Shown: piece after piece, positions 38,601 to 53,600 of the stretch
Layout of the letters: the number at the start of each line of letters is the position of its first letter
Position numbering within the stretch: the first letter of the stretch is position 1
NCBI GenBank assembly: GCA_964036195.1
Contig: OZ038450.1
Span: 5,520,701-5,584,700, forward strand
Source of the DNA: Sphaerolaimus hirsutus
Lineage: Eukaryota > Nematoda > Chromadorea > Monhysterida > Sphaerolaimidae
DNA: 64,000 nucleotides
Direction of reading: 5' to 3'
The notes under the pieces: generated by a model
What the model saw: the letters and a program-made list of their open reading frames with translations, nothing else
The model's database searches: none
What the model was told of the DNA's origin: nothing
Position numbers and translations under genes: made by a program

Positions 38601-41600
38601 GTTTCGCATTCGTTCGAGAACACCTGTGGATCGGGAAAATGAAAATAAATTATTGTTGATTGGATATGTGTATCCAAATGCGATCCAAAACGAGTGTGAA
38701 TAACCAATTATATTTATTTATAAATCACGACATCAGTGACACTTAAACTTTTCATTGGGTAATAAATGTACCATCTGATGGGTTAAACTAAAATAAATGG
38801 TTGAAAGAAAGTTTAGTGGGATTTAATTAATCAATAATCTGAACGATTGAAGATTCACAAAAACATAAATAGCGCAGTTTAAATAATAGCAAATAAAGCT
38901 TTCTCAAATCGTCTGAAAATTGACTTTAAGGGTTCCACAGTGATGTATTTTTACCAACACATCCACTGAGCTAGTTCACCAAAGCCGTTTTCTCAACAAA
39001 TCTCCAACAAATCTGTCACTCTGAACATCCGACTGCCCACCCACCTGGCACACCCTGCCCGGGAAGGCGGGATTGGGCGAGATGTCCCTCGACTCTGCGG
39101 GGCAGTCGCACCTGTACGACTCGGGCGTGTCCGTGCACTTGGCCACCTCGTGGCAGTCGTTCAACGACGGGTCGGCGCACTCGTCCACGACTGCGCGGGG
39201 GGGGGGGTGACTGAAGTTGGACTAGTGCAAGAGTGTAAATACGACCGGGGTCACTCACAGACTGTGTAAAATGCCTGTAAAATGTCATGCAAATTGTCAA
39301 AAGTCATGTAAAATGTCAAACGACCCGTAAAATTAGATAATTTGGCATTTTAGATGACTTCTTTCACATTGCATGACATTTGACACCGTGACTTACTATA
39401 TTCTAAAATGCGTGTATGTGTGACGTGGTGGTGACATCATCACTAATTAGTACACCAAGCTGATTACATTCTTTTATCCTAAACTCACTCTCTTTGCACG
39501 CCCTGCCAGGGTTCGCGGGGGAGGGGCTAACATCCAAATACCCTTCCTTGCACTCGCACTTGTAGCCGAACATTTCATCTACGCATTTCGCATTGGGGTC
39601 GCAAGTGTTTTTCGTTGAGTCTGCACACTCGTCCACTAGTCTCCTGAAAATTTTTAAAAATGAATTATATATTTCTTATGAGTGATAAATTATGCACCAA
39701 AATTACCCATAGTGAAAAAGTTATGCATGATAATTTTTTGTGGTTTTTTATTCACGGGTAGTCAGTAATCCATACAAAGGAAGGGAAGCATATCACGCAC
39801 ACGGATATAAAATCGCCCACAAAATTATCATACGCACCTGCAAATTCTGCCGGGCTTGCCCGACTTGTCGGGCGAAACATCGGCATATCCTTCGTTACAT
39901 TCGCAAGTGTAGCCTTCCTCCTGATTTATGCACTTGGCAAACTGATGACAATCGTGCAAATGGCTGAATTTGCACTCGTCGATGAGCGGTATGCAAATCC
40001 TGCCGGGATTTTGAAGGTTCGAATCCTTGAAGCCTTCTTTGCATTTGCACTCGTAGCCGTCCGCCTTGTCCGTGCAGTCGGCCCTTTCCGGAATGTCGCA
40101 GTCGTTCAGGAACGGGAACTGACACTCGTTGATCACTGTAAAAATTAAGAGACATTGAAAATTATACAAGATAATAAACAGTGTCAACTGGCGGCATTTT
40201 TGAATATACTTAATGAGATGACACACTGCACGCGCAGCTACTTATGTCTCACGTTGGAAGCGTGCCAAACCAAACCAATATCCAAAACAACCCCACAAAA
40301 CTCGCCTGTACACGCATTCGTATTCTGATTCCGCGAGTAATTCTCCGGACAAGTGCACTTTGGCTTGCCATCGATCAACCTACACACTTCCTTCAACTCG
40401 ACCTTGCAACTACTCGCATCCTGTATATTGCACTCTGGCGGGGGCGGGGTGGGCTTGGGCTCGCACTGCCTGCCCGGCTGGAGGATGGGGTCGGGCGAGG
40501 TGTCCACGAAGAACTCGTTGCACTGGCACGTGAACGACTCGGGCGTGTCTTTGCACGTGGCGTGTCGGTGGCAGTCGTGCTCGCCGCTGCGGCACTCGTC
40601 CTTGACTGGGGGGGGGTATTTGGGGGTAGGGGGTGTTTGAGGGGGGTTATGTATGTGTAGTATGTACGTATGTATGTATGTAAATATGTATGTATGTAGG
40701 GCGAAGTATGTATGTGGTGTGCTGGTTTGGCGGCGTTTTTTTTGCTGCATTTATTGGAATAAGTTCGCAAATAATTTCTGAACATTTCTTCTACAGTGCT
40801 CATACTAAACGTTATATTATTACTGAATGAGCTGCCATAAAAATGTATAAACAGGCCGGGCGTAAGACCGAGTACACTTATAGTTACAAAACTGCACAAA
40901 ATACGCTCAACCGAGAGCATGCTATCGATACAAAATATCTATTAAAAATCAAGAAAACAATCTACCGTATTTGCTGGAATAATTCGCCCTGTTAGGCGGG
41001 AGGTATAAATACTCACTCCCATGAATAGTTCCCTTCAAAGTCTGACGGAAAGAATAATCCCACAGTGGAATAATTCGAGCAAATACGGTAGGTATCAACG
41101 ACAGATAAATACTCACGCTGCGGCGTGCAAAGCCTGCCCTGCCTGTTGGGATCGGGGCTGTTCTCGTCATAATTTTCCAGACATTGACAGCGGAAACTGT
41201 CGATTGTGTCGATACAGCGCGCATTGGGAGAACAGTCGTGTCGCGGCGGGTCGACCGTACATTCGTTGATTACTGGAGTTGGGTATGTTAGGGTGGTTAC
41301 GGTCATTTTCGCAGGGGTTTTTCAATCACAGTGAGTTGACAACGACTAGTTGACAATGACATTGGGTGTCACTGGTTTCCATTCAGATTTTACTCGATGG
41401 GTCGCGGAACGATGTTCGATTGGACATCTACACGGCGGACCGCAAAGTATGCGCCCAAAATGATTTGTCTCTTAGTCTATAACGTGCGAGTAAGATACTT
41501 ATGTATGCACTTTCGCAAAAAAAAACATTTTAAAAAGAAAAAGGCGGAGTCGCGTACATGCAAGAAAAGTGTTTTTTCCTGAAACACTTTTTCTTTTTCG

Positions 41601-44600
41601 CTGGAACAATTGTGATTTTATCACGTTTTTTTGACGTCACGTCATGATGAAGTGTTTCCTACAGAAAAATGCATAGCATGCGGTCCGCCGAGTATACCAA
41701 TATTTACTACGTTTCAACATCGCCCCACGTGTAAAATACCTGAAAATTGTCCCGCAACCCGTCAACTAAAATCTGAATTGACGAAAAACCAGTTGACACC
41801 CAGTATCACAAATATAGCGCCACTATCACAAAACCACATTCCGTGACAAAAAACACTCACGTTGAATACACGTCCTTCCCGGTTTAGTCACCGGGTCCGG
41901 ACTCTGATCGTGAAAGCCATCCTTGCAATCGCAAACGTACGAATCTTCCGTATCAATGCAGTCCGCATTTGCGGAACAGTCGTTCTGGCCCGTTTCACAT
42001 TCATTGACGACTGCGAATTGTTGCGAGTATAATAGACGAGTTAGAGGGCGGCGAGACATCGGCCTCGTAGCTCAGTCGGTTAGAGCGTGGGTCTAATAAG
42101 CCCAAGGTCGCAGGTTCGACCCCTGCCGGGGCCAAAGATCCCTTTTTGCACTTTTTGACTCGGGTAATTATTATTTTGCGTTTAACTGTTTCTTTGACCG
42201 TATAACCCGCAATTTACTGTTCTGTAGTAAACTAGCGCGTGCATTTTATGCACAAGTATTTTGTGTGTGCGCCGTAATCAAAAACATGTAGAACTTCTCG
42301 TTAACCGCTCGCAGCACACTAAAAATCGCTCCTCCCAAAAAACCACCCTCAAATCAACCAAACCCAAACCCAAAAAAGAACTCACGCAGCTTGCACTGCC
42401 TCCCAGGCTGATTAATAGGATCCGAGCTCACGTCCAAATAGTGGGGGTCGCAGCGACAAACGTAACTCTCGGGCGTGTCCTCGCAGATGCCGCCCACCAG
42501 CGCGCAGTCATGCTGCCCGTTGGTGCACTCGTCCACCAGGGGCTTGCACAGGCGGCCCGGCTTGGACACGGGGTCGGCGCTGATGTCCACGTAGTTCGGC
42601 TTGCATCTGGGGGGGGGGGGGTTGGGGTTGGGTGAGGGGGTGCTGGATTGACAGTGTGTAGGGTTGGAAATGAGCAGCAGGTAAATAGTTGTAAATTTTG
42701 AATTATAAAAATAATAATATCTTGAAAAATGCTTGACAAATAGGTATAATAAAATAGAAAAAGCGTAGTCGCGTCTCTGTCGGAAACGATCTGTATTTAT
42801 ACGTTTTAATTTATGTTTGGATCGAGTTTTATAATACTAAACATGACGTCATGAGTGCTTGCTTCATAAAATTGTCTAGCAAATGTGCAAAAGACAGAAA
42901 AATAAGTGTCTCGTTCAGATAAAAATGTGAAGCAAATATTCGTCCGCCGAGTAAATATACCAAACACAAAAAAACCCTCAACCCAACTCGCACCTGCACA
43001 AGTAGCCATCATCCGTATCAGTGCACATGGCCCTCTCAGGGCTATCGCAATCGTTCAACGCGGGATTGTCGCACTCGAACGGGATGAGAATGCACGACCG
43101 GCCGGGCTTGTTCAGCGGGTCGGGCGACCTGTCCTTGTAGTCGGGCAGGCAGGCGCACTCGTAGCTGCCGTCGGAACGAGTGATGCACTTGGCGTTACGG
43201 TCGCAGTCGTTGCCTGAAAGGGGGAGGGGGAGGGGTGAATATGGGGTGGATTTGTTGATTGGGTACAAATGGGGATGTGGAAAAACATGGCGGTGCTGGC
43301 GTTTTACACCATTTTTCTGTGGCGTCATTGGCGCTTGGCGCTTTGCACTTAAATAAAAGGTGTCACGGCGCTTATTGCGTTATGAATATTATTACGCGTC
43401 GCCCTTGCAACCATGCAATATCAAATCCAAGTGATAAGAATTCCCACTGAATTGTAATGGCGCATCGCGCACTAGTGAATACACCGCCGAAATTTGGGAA
43501 ACTTATTTATTTATTTATTTTGAGCACACTTGAGGAGTCTGTCAACTACTGTAGATAGCGATCAAAAATCATTCATTCTGGTAAACTCAAATATGTTCAG
43601 TGAGTTTGCTGAATTTTGCCGGTGTACCGGAGTTCGCGGCCACAACAAACTCACCGTCAGGCGTGGCGCAGGGGTCGATCTTCTCCTCGCACCGTCTGCC
43701 CGGGTTCCTGAGCAAGTCCTTGTCCTCGAAGCCGGGCAGGCACTCGCACACGTAGCTCTCCCTGGTGTCGATGCACAGCGCCTTGGCGTGGCAGTCGTTC
43801 AGCTCGGGCTTGGCGCACTCGTTGACGAGCGGCTTGCACTTGACGCCGGGCAGCTTGCGCGGGTTCGGCGACACGTCGATGAAGCCCACGTTGCACTCGC
43901 ACACGTAGCCAGTTTCCGTGTCGATGCAGTGCGCGTTCGGGTCGCACACCGTGTCGCCCGCCTTGCACTCGTCGATGCCTGCGATGGGCAGATAAATTAC
44001 ATGTAAATTTTCTTTTAAATCGTAGTAAAATGATGTTAAAGTTGTACTTGATTTTTTCTGTATGTTTTTGCATTTTTCACAGCCCGCTAAAATATTGTAA
44101 ATATTATGAGTGTATTTTTTAGTTGTGGCCACACACAAGCGCTAGTTCACGGCTTAAATTTCCGAAAGTGATAAATAACACAATTTATCTTCCAGCGGCA
44201 ACAAAGTCGAAACATAGGCTGCTTAAAACTGCATTTACCGTATTTCCTCGAAATACCGCTTGGGGGTTCAGTTTTTCATAGTAAACATTTTGAGGGGAGT
44301 AATTCGGGGATGGGTTATTTCGAGGGGGATATTTTTCCACAATCTCGCACAAACATGGGGGTATTTCAAGGGAGAGCCATTCCGAGGAAACACGGTAGGT
44401 AGCCTAAATCAAACCCCAAGCGAAGAAAGACGCACTCTGCAAAGTGCACACCCTTCCAGGCTTCTTAATAGGGTCGGCGCTGATGTCCTGGAAACCGTCC
44501 TTGCAAGTGCACAGGTAGCCATCGGTGATGTCCGTGCATTTGGCATTCTTGTCGCACTCGTGTTTCCCAGTCAGGCACTCGTCGATCACTGGAAAGTGTG

Positions 44601-47600
44601 ATTTTCGGGTGGTTGAATGGTTTTTGTTTGTAAAAATGTAGTTATCGAGTACAGTGCGTAGTAAATAGCAAAGTTACAGTCATTTTCAGTGGAAATACCG
44701 TAGTACCCCAAATAAAATCCCAATGGAGTTTCTGACTGAGGGGCGTAACTCAAAGTGCCTCTGTGCATGTAAACATTCAGTGCATCAAATTCGCCTCCCT
44801 TCATTTTGCCGTCAAATGCACAGGGTGCACGGATTAACCTACTTTACATGCACTGGGAGCAAATTAGATCCGCTGAGAGTTTCCACGTTGTATTGAATGG
44901 GTTGAGTACGCAAGTGAATCAACATCCCCCACTAACAGCAGACTCCAGTAGCCGGCTGCCTGGTGTGGTTGGGCGGGCACTGGCACCTGAAGTAGCCGGC
45001 CGACTTGCTCTCGAGGCACTTCTCCCTCTTGTTCTGGTCGCAGTCCTTGTCGCCCACGCCCGCGTCGCACCAGTCGGGCGGGACGCATTTCTGCGCGCGC
45101 GCGTGCCACTCGAAGCCAGACGAGCACAGGCATTTGAACCTGGGGGAGGGGGGTTGTTGGGTGTTATTTTGTATTTGTATTTTTATTTTACGTGTATTTA
45201 CATTTAAAATTTTTTTACATGGTCACATTTAGATATCTTTTAAATAATTTTATTACAGGTCATGTAAAGTTCAGTAAAAAATCTTATCCTTTTTATTGAC
45301 ATTTTACTTGACATCTGACAATTGACTTTACACTTTACAAAGCGCGGGACTGCCCTTCGGTATGTTTTGTGCTTCCACACAATTTCAAACCAAACAGGGC
45401 ACGCGGAATACATTTCACCCAATCCAAAGTCACCCCACCAACCGTCCATCTGCCTGCTTCTCGCACGACTGGTTCTCTCCGCACGACTCCGAGTCTCCCG
45501 GCTGGCAGATCTTGCTCTCGCTGTCCGTGTCCGAGTCTCCGCAGGTGCCCTTGACGCCCTCCCTGATGTAGGGGTCGGGGCAGCTGCAGCGGAAGTTGCC
45601 GAACGGCGTCTGCTTGCACACCTCCGGCCAGGGGCACGTCGCCGGCACCCTGGGGTTGCACTCTTTGCCGCCGCAGATTTGCGACACCGGATGACGTTTG
45701 AAGCCGTCCGGGCACTCGCACACGAACACGTTCTCACGTTCCACGCACACCTGTTTGGGGGTTTGTGGATTGGAGGTGTGCGGTTGTGGGATTTAGCAGC
45801 GAGATTATAAGGTGTTTGGGGGGGGGGGGTAAAAGTGAATTTTCACAGTTATGTTAATCTGTTTATAGAGACTTTATCAATTATTGTATTTTACAGACAA
45901 GGTGAGCGATCCTATGAAATTTGGCTGGTTTATTTTGATTATTTATGCCCAATTACTAGGGTCCCATTGCGTTTTGTTCTAAATAGTTTATTTAGAAAAA
46001 ATACAAACACACGATGACTAAAATATTGATTAAGATAGGAAAGCAGGCAAAATCTTCCATTGGTTTGATTTTGTTCATATTCCAATCAAATCACACATTA
46101 CAATCTTACATTATTTATTTTCACATTCCAGTGCACTTCCAATTTATTCTGTAAAAAACCTAATTATTGTAAATTTATTTTCGCTAAAAAACTTTTTCCC
46201 AACGGACCCCCAAAACACCCCCCAATACCCCACACAATCAAACACCCCAATGAACCCACCTCATTGAGCGTCCTATCGCAGCCAGTCTGGCTGAGGGGGT
46301 CGCACCGGCCGGGCTCCTTGGGCGGCGGGGGGCCCTCGGGACAGGCGAGTTTCTGCACGAGCGACCGCAATCGCTTGTCCAGGTCGGCGAACTCGTCCAC
46401 GTGGAACGAGCGGTCTTTGGAGCCGCTGATCAGTTCCAATTCGGAGTCTTTGATGTGGTCGGTCACGCCGATGGCGAACACTTCGATGCCCGCCTCGCGC
46501 ACCTGGGGTGGGGTTTGGGTTTTGGGGGTTGATTTTGGGGTTTAATTGACAGCTTAATGGATTGATGTGATGGTTTTTCGGTAATGATGACGGGTAAATG
46601 AGCCAAAAGAGCCTCGTTACAGTGGGCGGGGACTTAATCGGCGCGTGGCTGGAACGGATGCAGAACAATGCAGAACAGTGCATGTTCACAAAAACAATGC
46701 CTGTCGACAGCTAGAACAATATCCACAAAAGAAAAGAAAAACAACAACGATATTTCAGGAACAAAACGATCTACAAATACAAATCAACATGGATACTTAT
46801 CCAAAACATGTGACTAGAGACATTTGCGACAGCCTAGTTACCGACTCCACTTTACTCTCCCCCTCAAAAACCAATCCCACCCAACCAACACACCTCTTTA
46901 CCCGGATCTGCAACATTGTCCTGCGAGCGTCCATCGGTGATAACCACAGCTATCTTGACCACGTCCTTCTCTCCGATGCGGGCGCCCCTGCGCTGCGAGT
47001 AGCCCTCGGTGAGCATGTGCTTCATGGCGCCGCCCGTGTTCGTCAAGCCAGTCATGTACTTCACGTCGGTGATGCCCTGGGAAGGGGGGGGGTTGTTGGG
47101 GGTGGGTGGTTGGGGGTTGGATTGGAGAGTTGATTGGGAAGGTTTTGGGTGCGCGATCGAAAATGGCATGTCATGGAAAAGTGTGAACTCGATTAACCAT
47201 ATTTTTATATTTTAGGGATTTTTTTTTCTTTTTCTTTCTTTGGGGGAGCTTTTTCTCAAAACATTTTTTATCCTCCAAAATTACTATCAGTTTTATACAT
47301 TGCATTGGATGGTATTCGAGAAGTTTACATTTTTTCTAAATGGTTTGCCGGTTTGTCGGAATAACATCAAAGTTGTTTGTAAATGTCGGGTACGCTCATA
47401 CTAAACTCAAATAAAAACAAAAACACCGGGATATTCCCCACCTGCAGTACACCCCTCTTATCCGAGAAGGTGCTGAAGTCAAACTCGTGTCTAATCTGCT
47501 CCGAGAACTGAATCATTGCGATCCGCGAGCCCTCGGGTCCGATGTCGAAAAGTTCGACAAACTCGCGCACGAAACGCAGCACGTCGTTGCGGAACGTGAA

Positions 47601-50600
47601 CGTGCCGATGCTGCCCGACCCGTCCACCAGGAACATGAGGTCCGTTTTTTGCTTGGGGCACTTGGTTTCTGCAAAGTGCGGTAGGAGAGAGGTTAAATGC
47701 AGTTCATCAACTTTCGAGTATTTGAAAAACCCGCGGTCCCAAATTCACTATACTATGCTGACATTACACCTTACAATGAAATCTACCATAACCCATCTGA
47801 ATAAAAGAACAAACATGAATTTTTCTCATCATATTTATCACATAACTTCTACTTTGGGTGAATTTGGTCCAGTTTTGCACGAAACCGTATTCATCAAAAT
47901 ATGGTATCATTCATTGTATAGCAATTTGTGTGTCCAGTTTATGTAAAGTACCCGACGGGCGAGAATTTGTTCACACTATGTCCAAAATGTGGCGTGCTCA
48001 TTCTGGCACGCTCTGGCATCAGACACATTACATGCTTTTAACTTCCAATTGAATCGAACCCCAGGCCCCGCGCCCAAACTCACGGACGGTGCACACCCTG
48101 CCCGGTTCCAGGTTGGCATTGGAGCTGACGTCGACGAAGCCGTCGATACAGACGCACTCGTAGCCGTCGACGGTGTCGATGCAGTCGGCGTTCTCGTCGC
48201 ACGTGTTCAACGTGGGCGAGGCGCACTCGTTGCTGCCTGAGGGGGGTTGATGTGAGGGGGTTGAGGGGTGAATGCGATAGGGGGTTAGTGACGAACCCTG
48301 TGCAAAAACCCATTGTTAATCATACAAAATATCCAAATGTAACGTGAAATGCTATATACAGTTGTCAAATGTTATGTAAAATGTTGACGTTTTTATGTCA
48401 AGTGTCCAGTAATTTTTCTGTGTTTTTTTACGGAACATTTCCAGCTTTACATATCTATATTAAACATTTATTATATATTAATGTATGACATTTTACATTT
48501 TATATAGCGTGAGGGACTGACCGCTTTTCCCAAATTTAAAAAAACGAAACCAGACAAATGTAACCTGTTGGGTGACTGACAAACAAATGACAAAAATGTC
48601 AACAAATCTTCACCACAAACAGCAGTCACATTTCTCAATCCTCTCCAATCAAAATCAAATCCACCCACAAAACTCGAACCCCAACAGACTATTAACGCAT
48701 CTCCTCCCAATGGGCTCGTCGTACTGGCTGGACACGTCGGTGAACCCCTTGGGGCACATGCACACGTAGCCGTCCCTCGCGTCGATGCACATGGACACCG
48801 GGTCGCAGTCGTTCAGCGCGCGCGTGGCGCACTCGTTCTCCACTGAGGTTTGGGTGGAAGGTTTTCGATTTTTTTGGATTTTTTATATTAGATCGAAGGT
48901 GTCGTTGAATGAGTTTGTTTATGATTTGCGGTTATAATCTAGTCGAGTCATTTCAAAAACCAAAAAGGTCGAAAGCTCTTTAAAAAATCCTTTCAAAATA
49001 CAATTTGTGCCAGTCCCAGACCTTGTAAAGTGTAAAAGACCCTGTAAAATGTCATGTGTCATGTAAAAACCCTGTAAAATGTCATGTGTCATGTAAAAAC
49101 CCTGTAAAATGTTAGGTGTCATGTAGAAGACCATGTGAAATGTCAGGTGTCATGTAAAAGTCCCTGTAAATTTTCTAAACTATGTTTCTGTATGCAAACA
49201 TTCTGTCCAAAAGTAAGAGTATTTGGACACAAAGATAAAAGATTTGGATACGATATAATAAGATTTAGATAAACATGACACTTTAGCTTGACTTTTAGAT
49301 GACGTTTAACATTTTACAGGGTCTTTTACATGACACATGACCTTTCCACGGTCCGGGACAGTCCCTTAGAGAAAATTCAAGCCACCACCAACAAGGTTTG
49401 CACTTCCTGCCAGGATTAGCGATGGGGTCGGGCGACACGTCCAAGTAGCCCGGCTTGCACTGGCACTGGTAGGCGTCGAAGATGTTGCTGCACACGGCGC
49501 CGTCCTTGTCGCAGTCGTGCTCCTCCTCGTCGCAGGCGGAAAACACCCGGCAGTCGCCCTCGTAGCGCGTCAGGCCCTCGCCGCACTCGCACACGAAGCG
49601 GCCCTGCGTAATGAAATGTGAAATTTTACAGGGTTTGGACATTTTGCAGCGTCGATGGTGGATGTTACACCGTGGAAAGGAAAGGTGACCATGGCTTTCA
49701 ATGAGGTTGGAAACATTGCATCGATTGTGTTTTTGTAATAGCATTTGTGAAAAGTGTGTGATGTTTTAAATATCAACGAAGCATCATGTGATTACGATCC
49801 GCATATAATGATCAACCATTTGTGGAGTAAATACTCTCGAATATACCGTTATCAAATGCCACACTCCCAGACCATTTTTCCATGATTTTTGACACTTTGC
49901 ATGACATTTTTTTTCCTTTTTTCAGGATCTGGGTTAGTGATGAAAATGCGCCAGATAAAGGCGCCATTCAGAAACAGGGCGCCAGGCCACAGAAAAAGGG
50001 CGGCAAACGCCAATAGCGTCATTCCGTCACTAGTCTGAGCATACCCCCAGTTTGACCAGCCCAGATCACACCAATATACCTCACATTTGGATACACACCC
50101 AAAATCATTCCAACTCCACGCGACCGACCTTCTGCGACCTGTCGGTGCACACCTCGCCGCGATCGCACGCTTGAATATTGCTCGGATCGCACGCGTCCAC
50201 CTGGAAGTCCGTGTCCGGGTCTTTCGGGTCGCTCGTGGGTTTGTTGCACACTCGTCCCGGGTAGATCTCCTTTTCTGGAGACGCGTCCACGAAGCCGTCC
50301 CTGCAGCGACAAGTGTAGCCCTGCTTGGCGTCCTCGCAGATCGCGTTCACCGAGCAGTCGTTCTGCTCGCCGTTTTGGCACTCGTCCACCGCTGGGAAAT
50401 GAGAGGGGCGTGTATTGTTGAGATTATGGTAGTTGTTGGTTTGTGAGTGTGCTAGCGAGCAGTGCTGTGGGAGGCTAGCACGCGCAATGGCTACGCACCA
50501 TGCAATGATCAGTATTTATGTACTCCGCTGACCGCACGCTGTACACTTTTCTGAACTAAATACTCCATCATGACCTCATAAAAAAATGTTCCAAAAATTG

Positions 50601-53600
50601 AAATGAAAGTTAAAAAACGAGAAAATGCCAGAAAAATGCGTTTTGAATAGGTATTCTCCTTTCATGCGAAAGTGGGAGTATACTCCGCGGTCCGCATGCT
50701 ATGCATTCTTCTGTCAGGAAACACTCCATCATGACGTCATCGTTAAAAAAATCAAAACTGTTAAAAAACCGTTTCAGGCAAAAATTCATCGCTTTTAAGC
50801 GACTCCGCCTTTTTCTCTTTCAAATATTTGTCCTTTTTGTGAAAGTGCGACTAAAACATGACTAATTTTGAGTGTTGTGTTGACTCATTGCGCAAGACAC
50901 AAACTCGTGCAAACACATTCCCCCCCAAGTCAACCTTCGACACAGAGCCTGCCGGGCAGGCGGTTGACCGTCTCGGACACGTCGGCGAAGCCGGGCAGGC
51001 AGCGGCACTGGTAGCCGTCCTCCACGTCGACGCACACCGCCTCCTTGTGGCAGTCGACGCCGAACCGATCGGGGCTGCGACACTCGTCCTCGACTGGGGG
51101 GGGGGTTATTGGTCAGGGTGTTATTTGTGGTTTGGTAAATTTTGGAATATGTATATACCTATATATATACTATATACAAATTGTGTTGTTTTTATTTTTG
51201 TACGGGTTTTTGTCAAAGAGATTTGAGCACATTACATTTTTTAAGCATATTTCCCAAAAATTAACCATTGGGGGTTGTGGAGAATGAGTAGTGTGAGTGA
51301 ATTCGCAGGGATATGACAGGCGGTCTTGCAAATGCTTGCGAAAAAGTTGCGACACATGTGCAGTAGTTGATATTAAACAATACTGATTGACTGCACAAAA
51401 ATTTCAGTTTTTCATATGGGTCGATCCCGCAACTTCATGGGTGAAATTTCATGTAAAATGTCAAACGAAATTTGCCGGAAAATTCAACATTTCAAGCCAT
51501 TCTTTCAAGGCAATTCTCATAGTAAATACACGGGTTTCGGCACATTTTTTTGACATTTTACAGGGCGCGGGACTGGCCATTGCTCGAATATTCTGCCATA
51601 GACACTTCCGTTCCGCACGTGGTCCCACCAACTCAAATTCCGATCGCACACCCACCACAAACAATCAAATCAAAAGTCCCCATAAACTCCGCCCACTCAC
51701 TCAATTTGCACTCCCTGCCAGGCTTGTTCTTCTTGTCTTCGCTCACGTCAACGTGACCAGTGCGACACTGGCACGTGTACGATTCGGCTTGGTCCACGCA
51801 GGTCGCTTGGGCGGAGCACTCGTTCAATCGGGGGTCGGCGCACTCGTTTACAACTGCGGGGGGGGGGGTGTAAGGGTTTTTATTGACGTTGGTTGATTTC
51901 GGCGATGGAAATGAGACCGAATAGCCATAGGGAAAATGGAAAAATGCAAATGTAGTCTGAAAAATGCAAAAATGGAGTTTGAAATGATTTTTGAATGTTT
52001 ATGGTGCAACCAGGATAGAAATTTTTCGGGCTACATTGTCAATAACGCCATAACAATTCCGCTAAGTGAACAACTCAAGAAAAGTGGAATATATGGAGCA
52101 GGCATGAGGCATTGAGCTGTAAATGACAAGTGAAATGTCAAGTCAGTTTACTTGTCACAAGAGCTACCAGTTATCATCAGTCAACTCACTACTCACCTTG
52201 TTTTGTCATTTGTCAACTTACGGAACACCCCCTAGTATTGACACAAAAACACAGCGATACCCATTCGAAATTCAATCAAAAACCGCCCCCACTCACCCCT
52301 ACACCTGCCATCGGGAAGTCGACTGATCCCATTGGGGCACCTGCACTTGTAAGTGCCCTCCACGAACAGACAGGCCTCGAACTTTTTCGGGTCACAACTG
52401 AGGGGGTCCCTCACGTCGCACTCCGGCGGCTCGGGCGAGAACGCCTGCGGGTAGGGTTGGAAAGATCATTTTTCACCTGCTTGATTTTTTAAGAAAAAAC
52501 CACAATTTTTTGAAAAAAAATTGAAAAAAAGTTTTTTAAATAGGACAAAAGAGAGTGAAAAGCCCGGATAAATATAGGCATTTGAACTGGCATATTATGT
52601 TTTGCTGCGTCTACTGTTGACATAAGTCGGCTTTCGAGCCACGGTAGAGTATTCTTTTTAAATTTTGAACTGCTACCAATTTTTTTTGCTTTTTATATTC
52701 AAACATCAAATCGACCCCTGCATTTTAAAAACCAGTTTGAAAAAACACTCTAAAAACTGGCACCCCCGTTCCCACCTGCACGCAAACCCTGCCGGGCCTG
52801 TCAGCCGCATCCGGGGACTCGTCGCGGTAGCCGTCGTGGCAGCGGCACGTGAAGCCCTCGGGCTCGTCGATGCACCGCGCAGACGGGGAGCAGTCGTGCG
52901 CCGCTGTTGTGCACTCGTTCACCACTGAGGGGGAGGGGGGTTGTGAGGGGAGTGGGGGTTGTGTCAAGTCTCAGTTGATATTTTGGTACAGAATATTACT
53001 TTTGTGTCATAAGTTTATTTTGCAGTGTAAAACAAATATAAGGTCACAAAAACTTTTCCCATTTTTTTGCGGGTGTTAGATTGGTGGCTGATGTTTCACT
53101 GCATTGTTGTGCTGTTTTTCAGTTTCAGTTTATAGTAGTAAACTACCTAGTTAGCGTGGCAACAATGTACGTACATATTTATGTTTATTTACCACCAACA
53201 CACCAAAAAAAATTTTAAAATCAAGTGAAAAGACGCGAACCCCGAAAAACACGAACCCTGCAAAACAGCCACCCCAAAACCAGTTTCCAGCAACCCCCAA
53301 AACCCCACAAAACCCCCCACCAACATTCAACGCATCTTTTGCCCGGATCCTCCCCATACTGATCGCTGACATCAGCGAAGCCATTCTGACACTGGCACTT
53401 TGGCGCGGCGCCATTGCTGCCGGACACGCACTGCGAGTTGTCGCCGCACTGCACCTGGTCGCAGGCGTCGTCCGAGGGCTTTTCGCACTTCCTGCCCGGT
53501 TCGTTGATGGGTCGGGTGGATTTGTCGACCCAGCCGGATGGGCAGGTGCACGTGTAGGATTCGGGCGTGTTCATGCACTCGGCGTTTTTGTCGCATTTTG

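Noticed and set aside
40648..40712. GTAT repeats as a regulatory array
   Set aside because: Simple imperfect microsatellite inside an intron.
42354..42635. Plus-strand open frames overlapping receptor exons (also near 43530, 45322, 31348, 19702)
   Set aside because: They are antisense shadows of GC-rich EGF or EB exons, with no domain pattern of their own.
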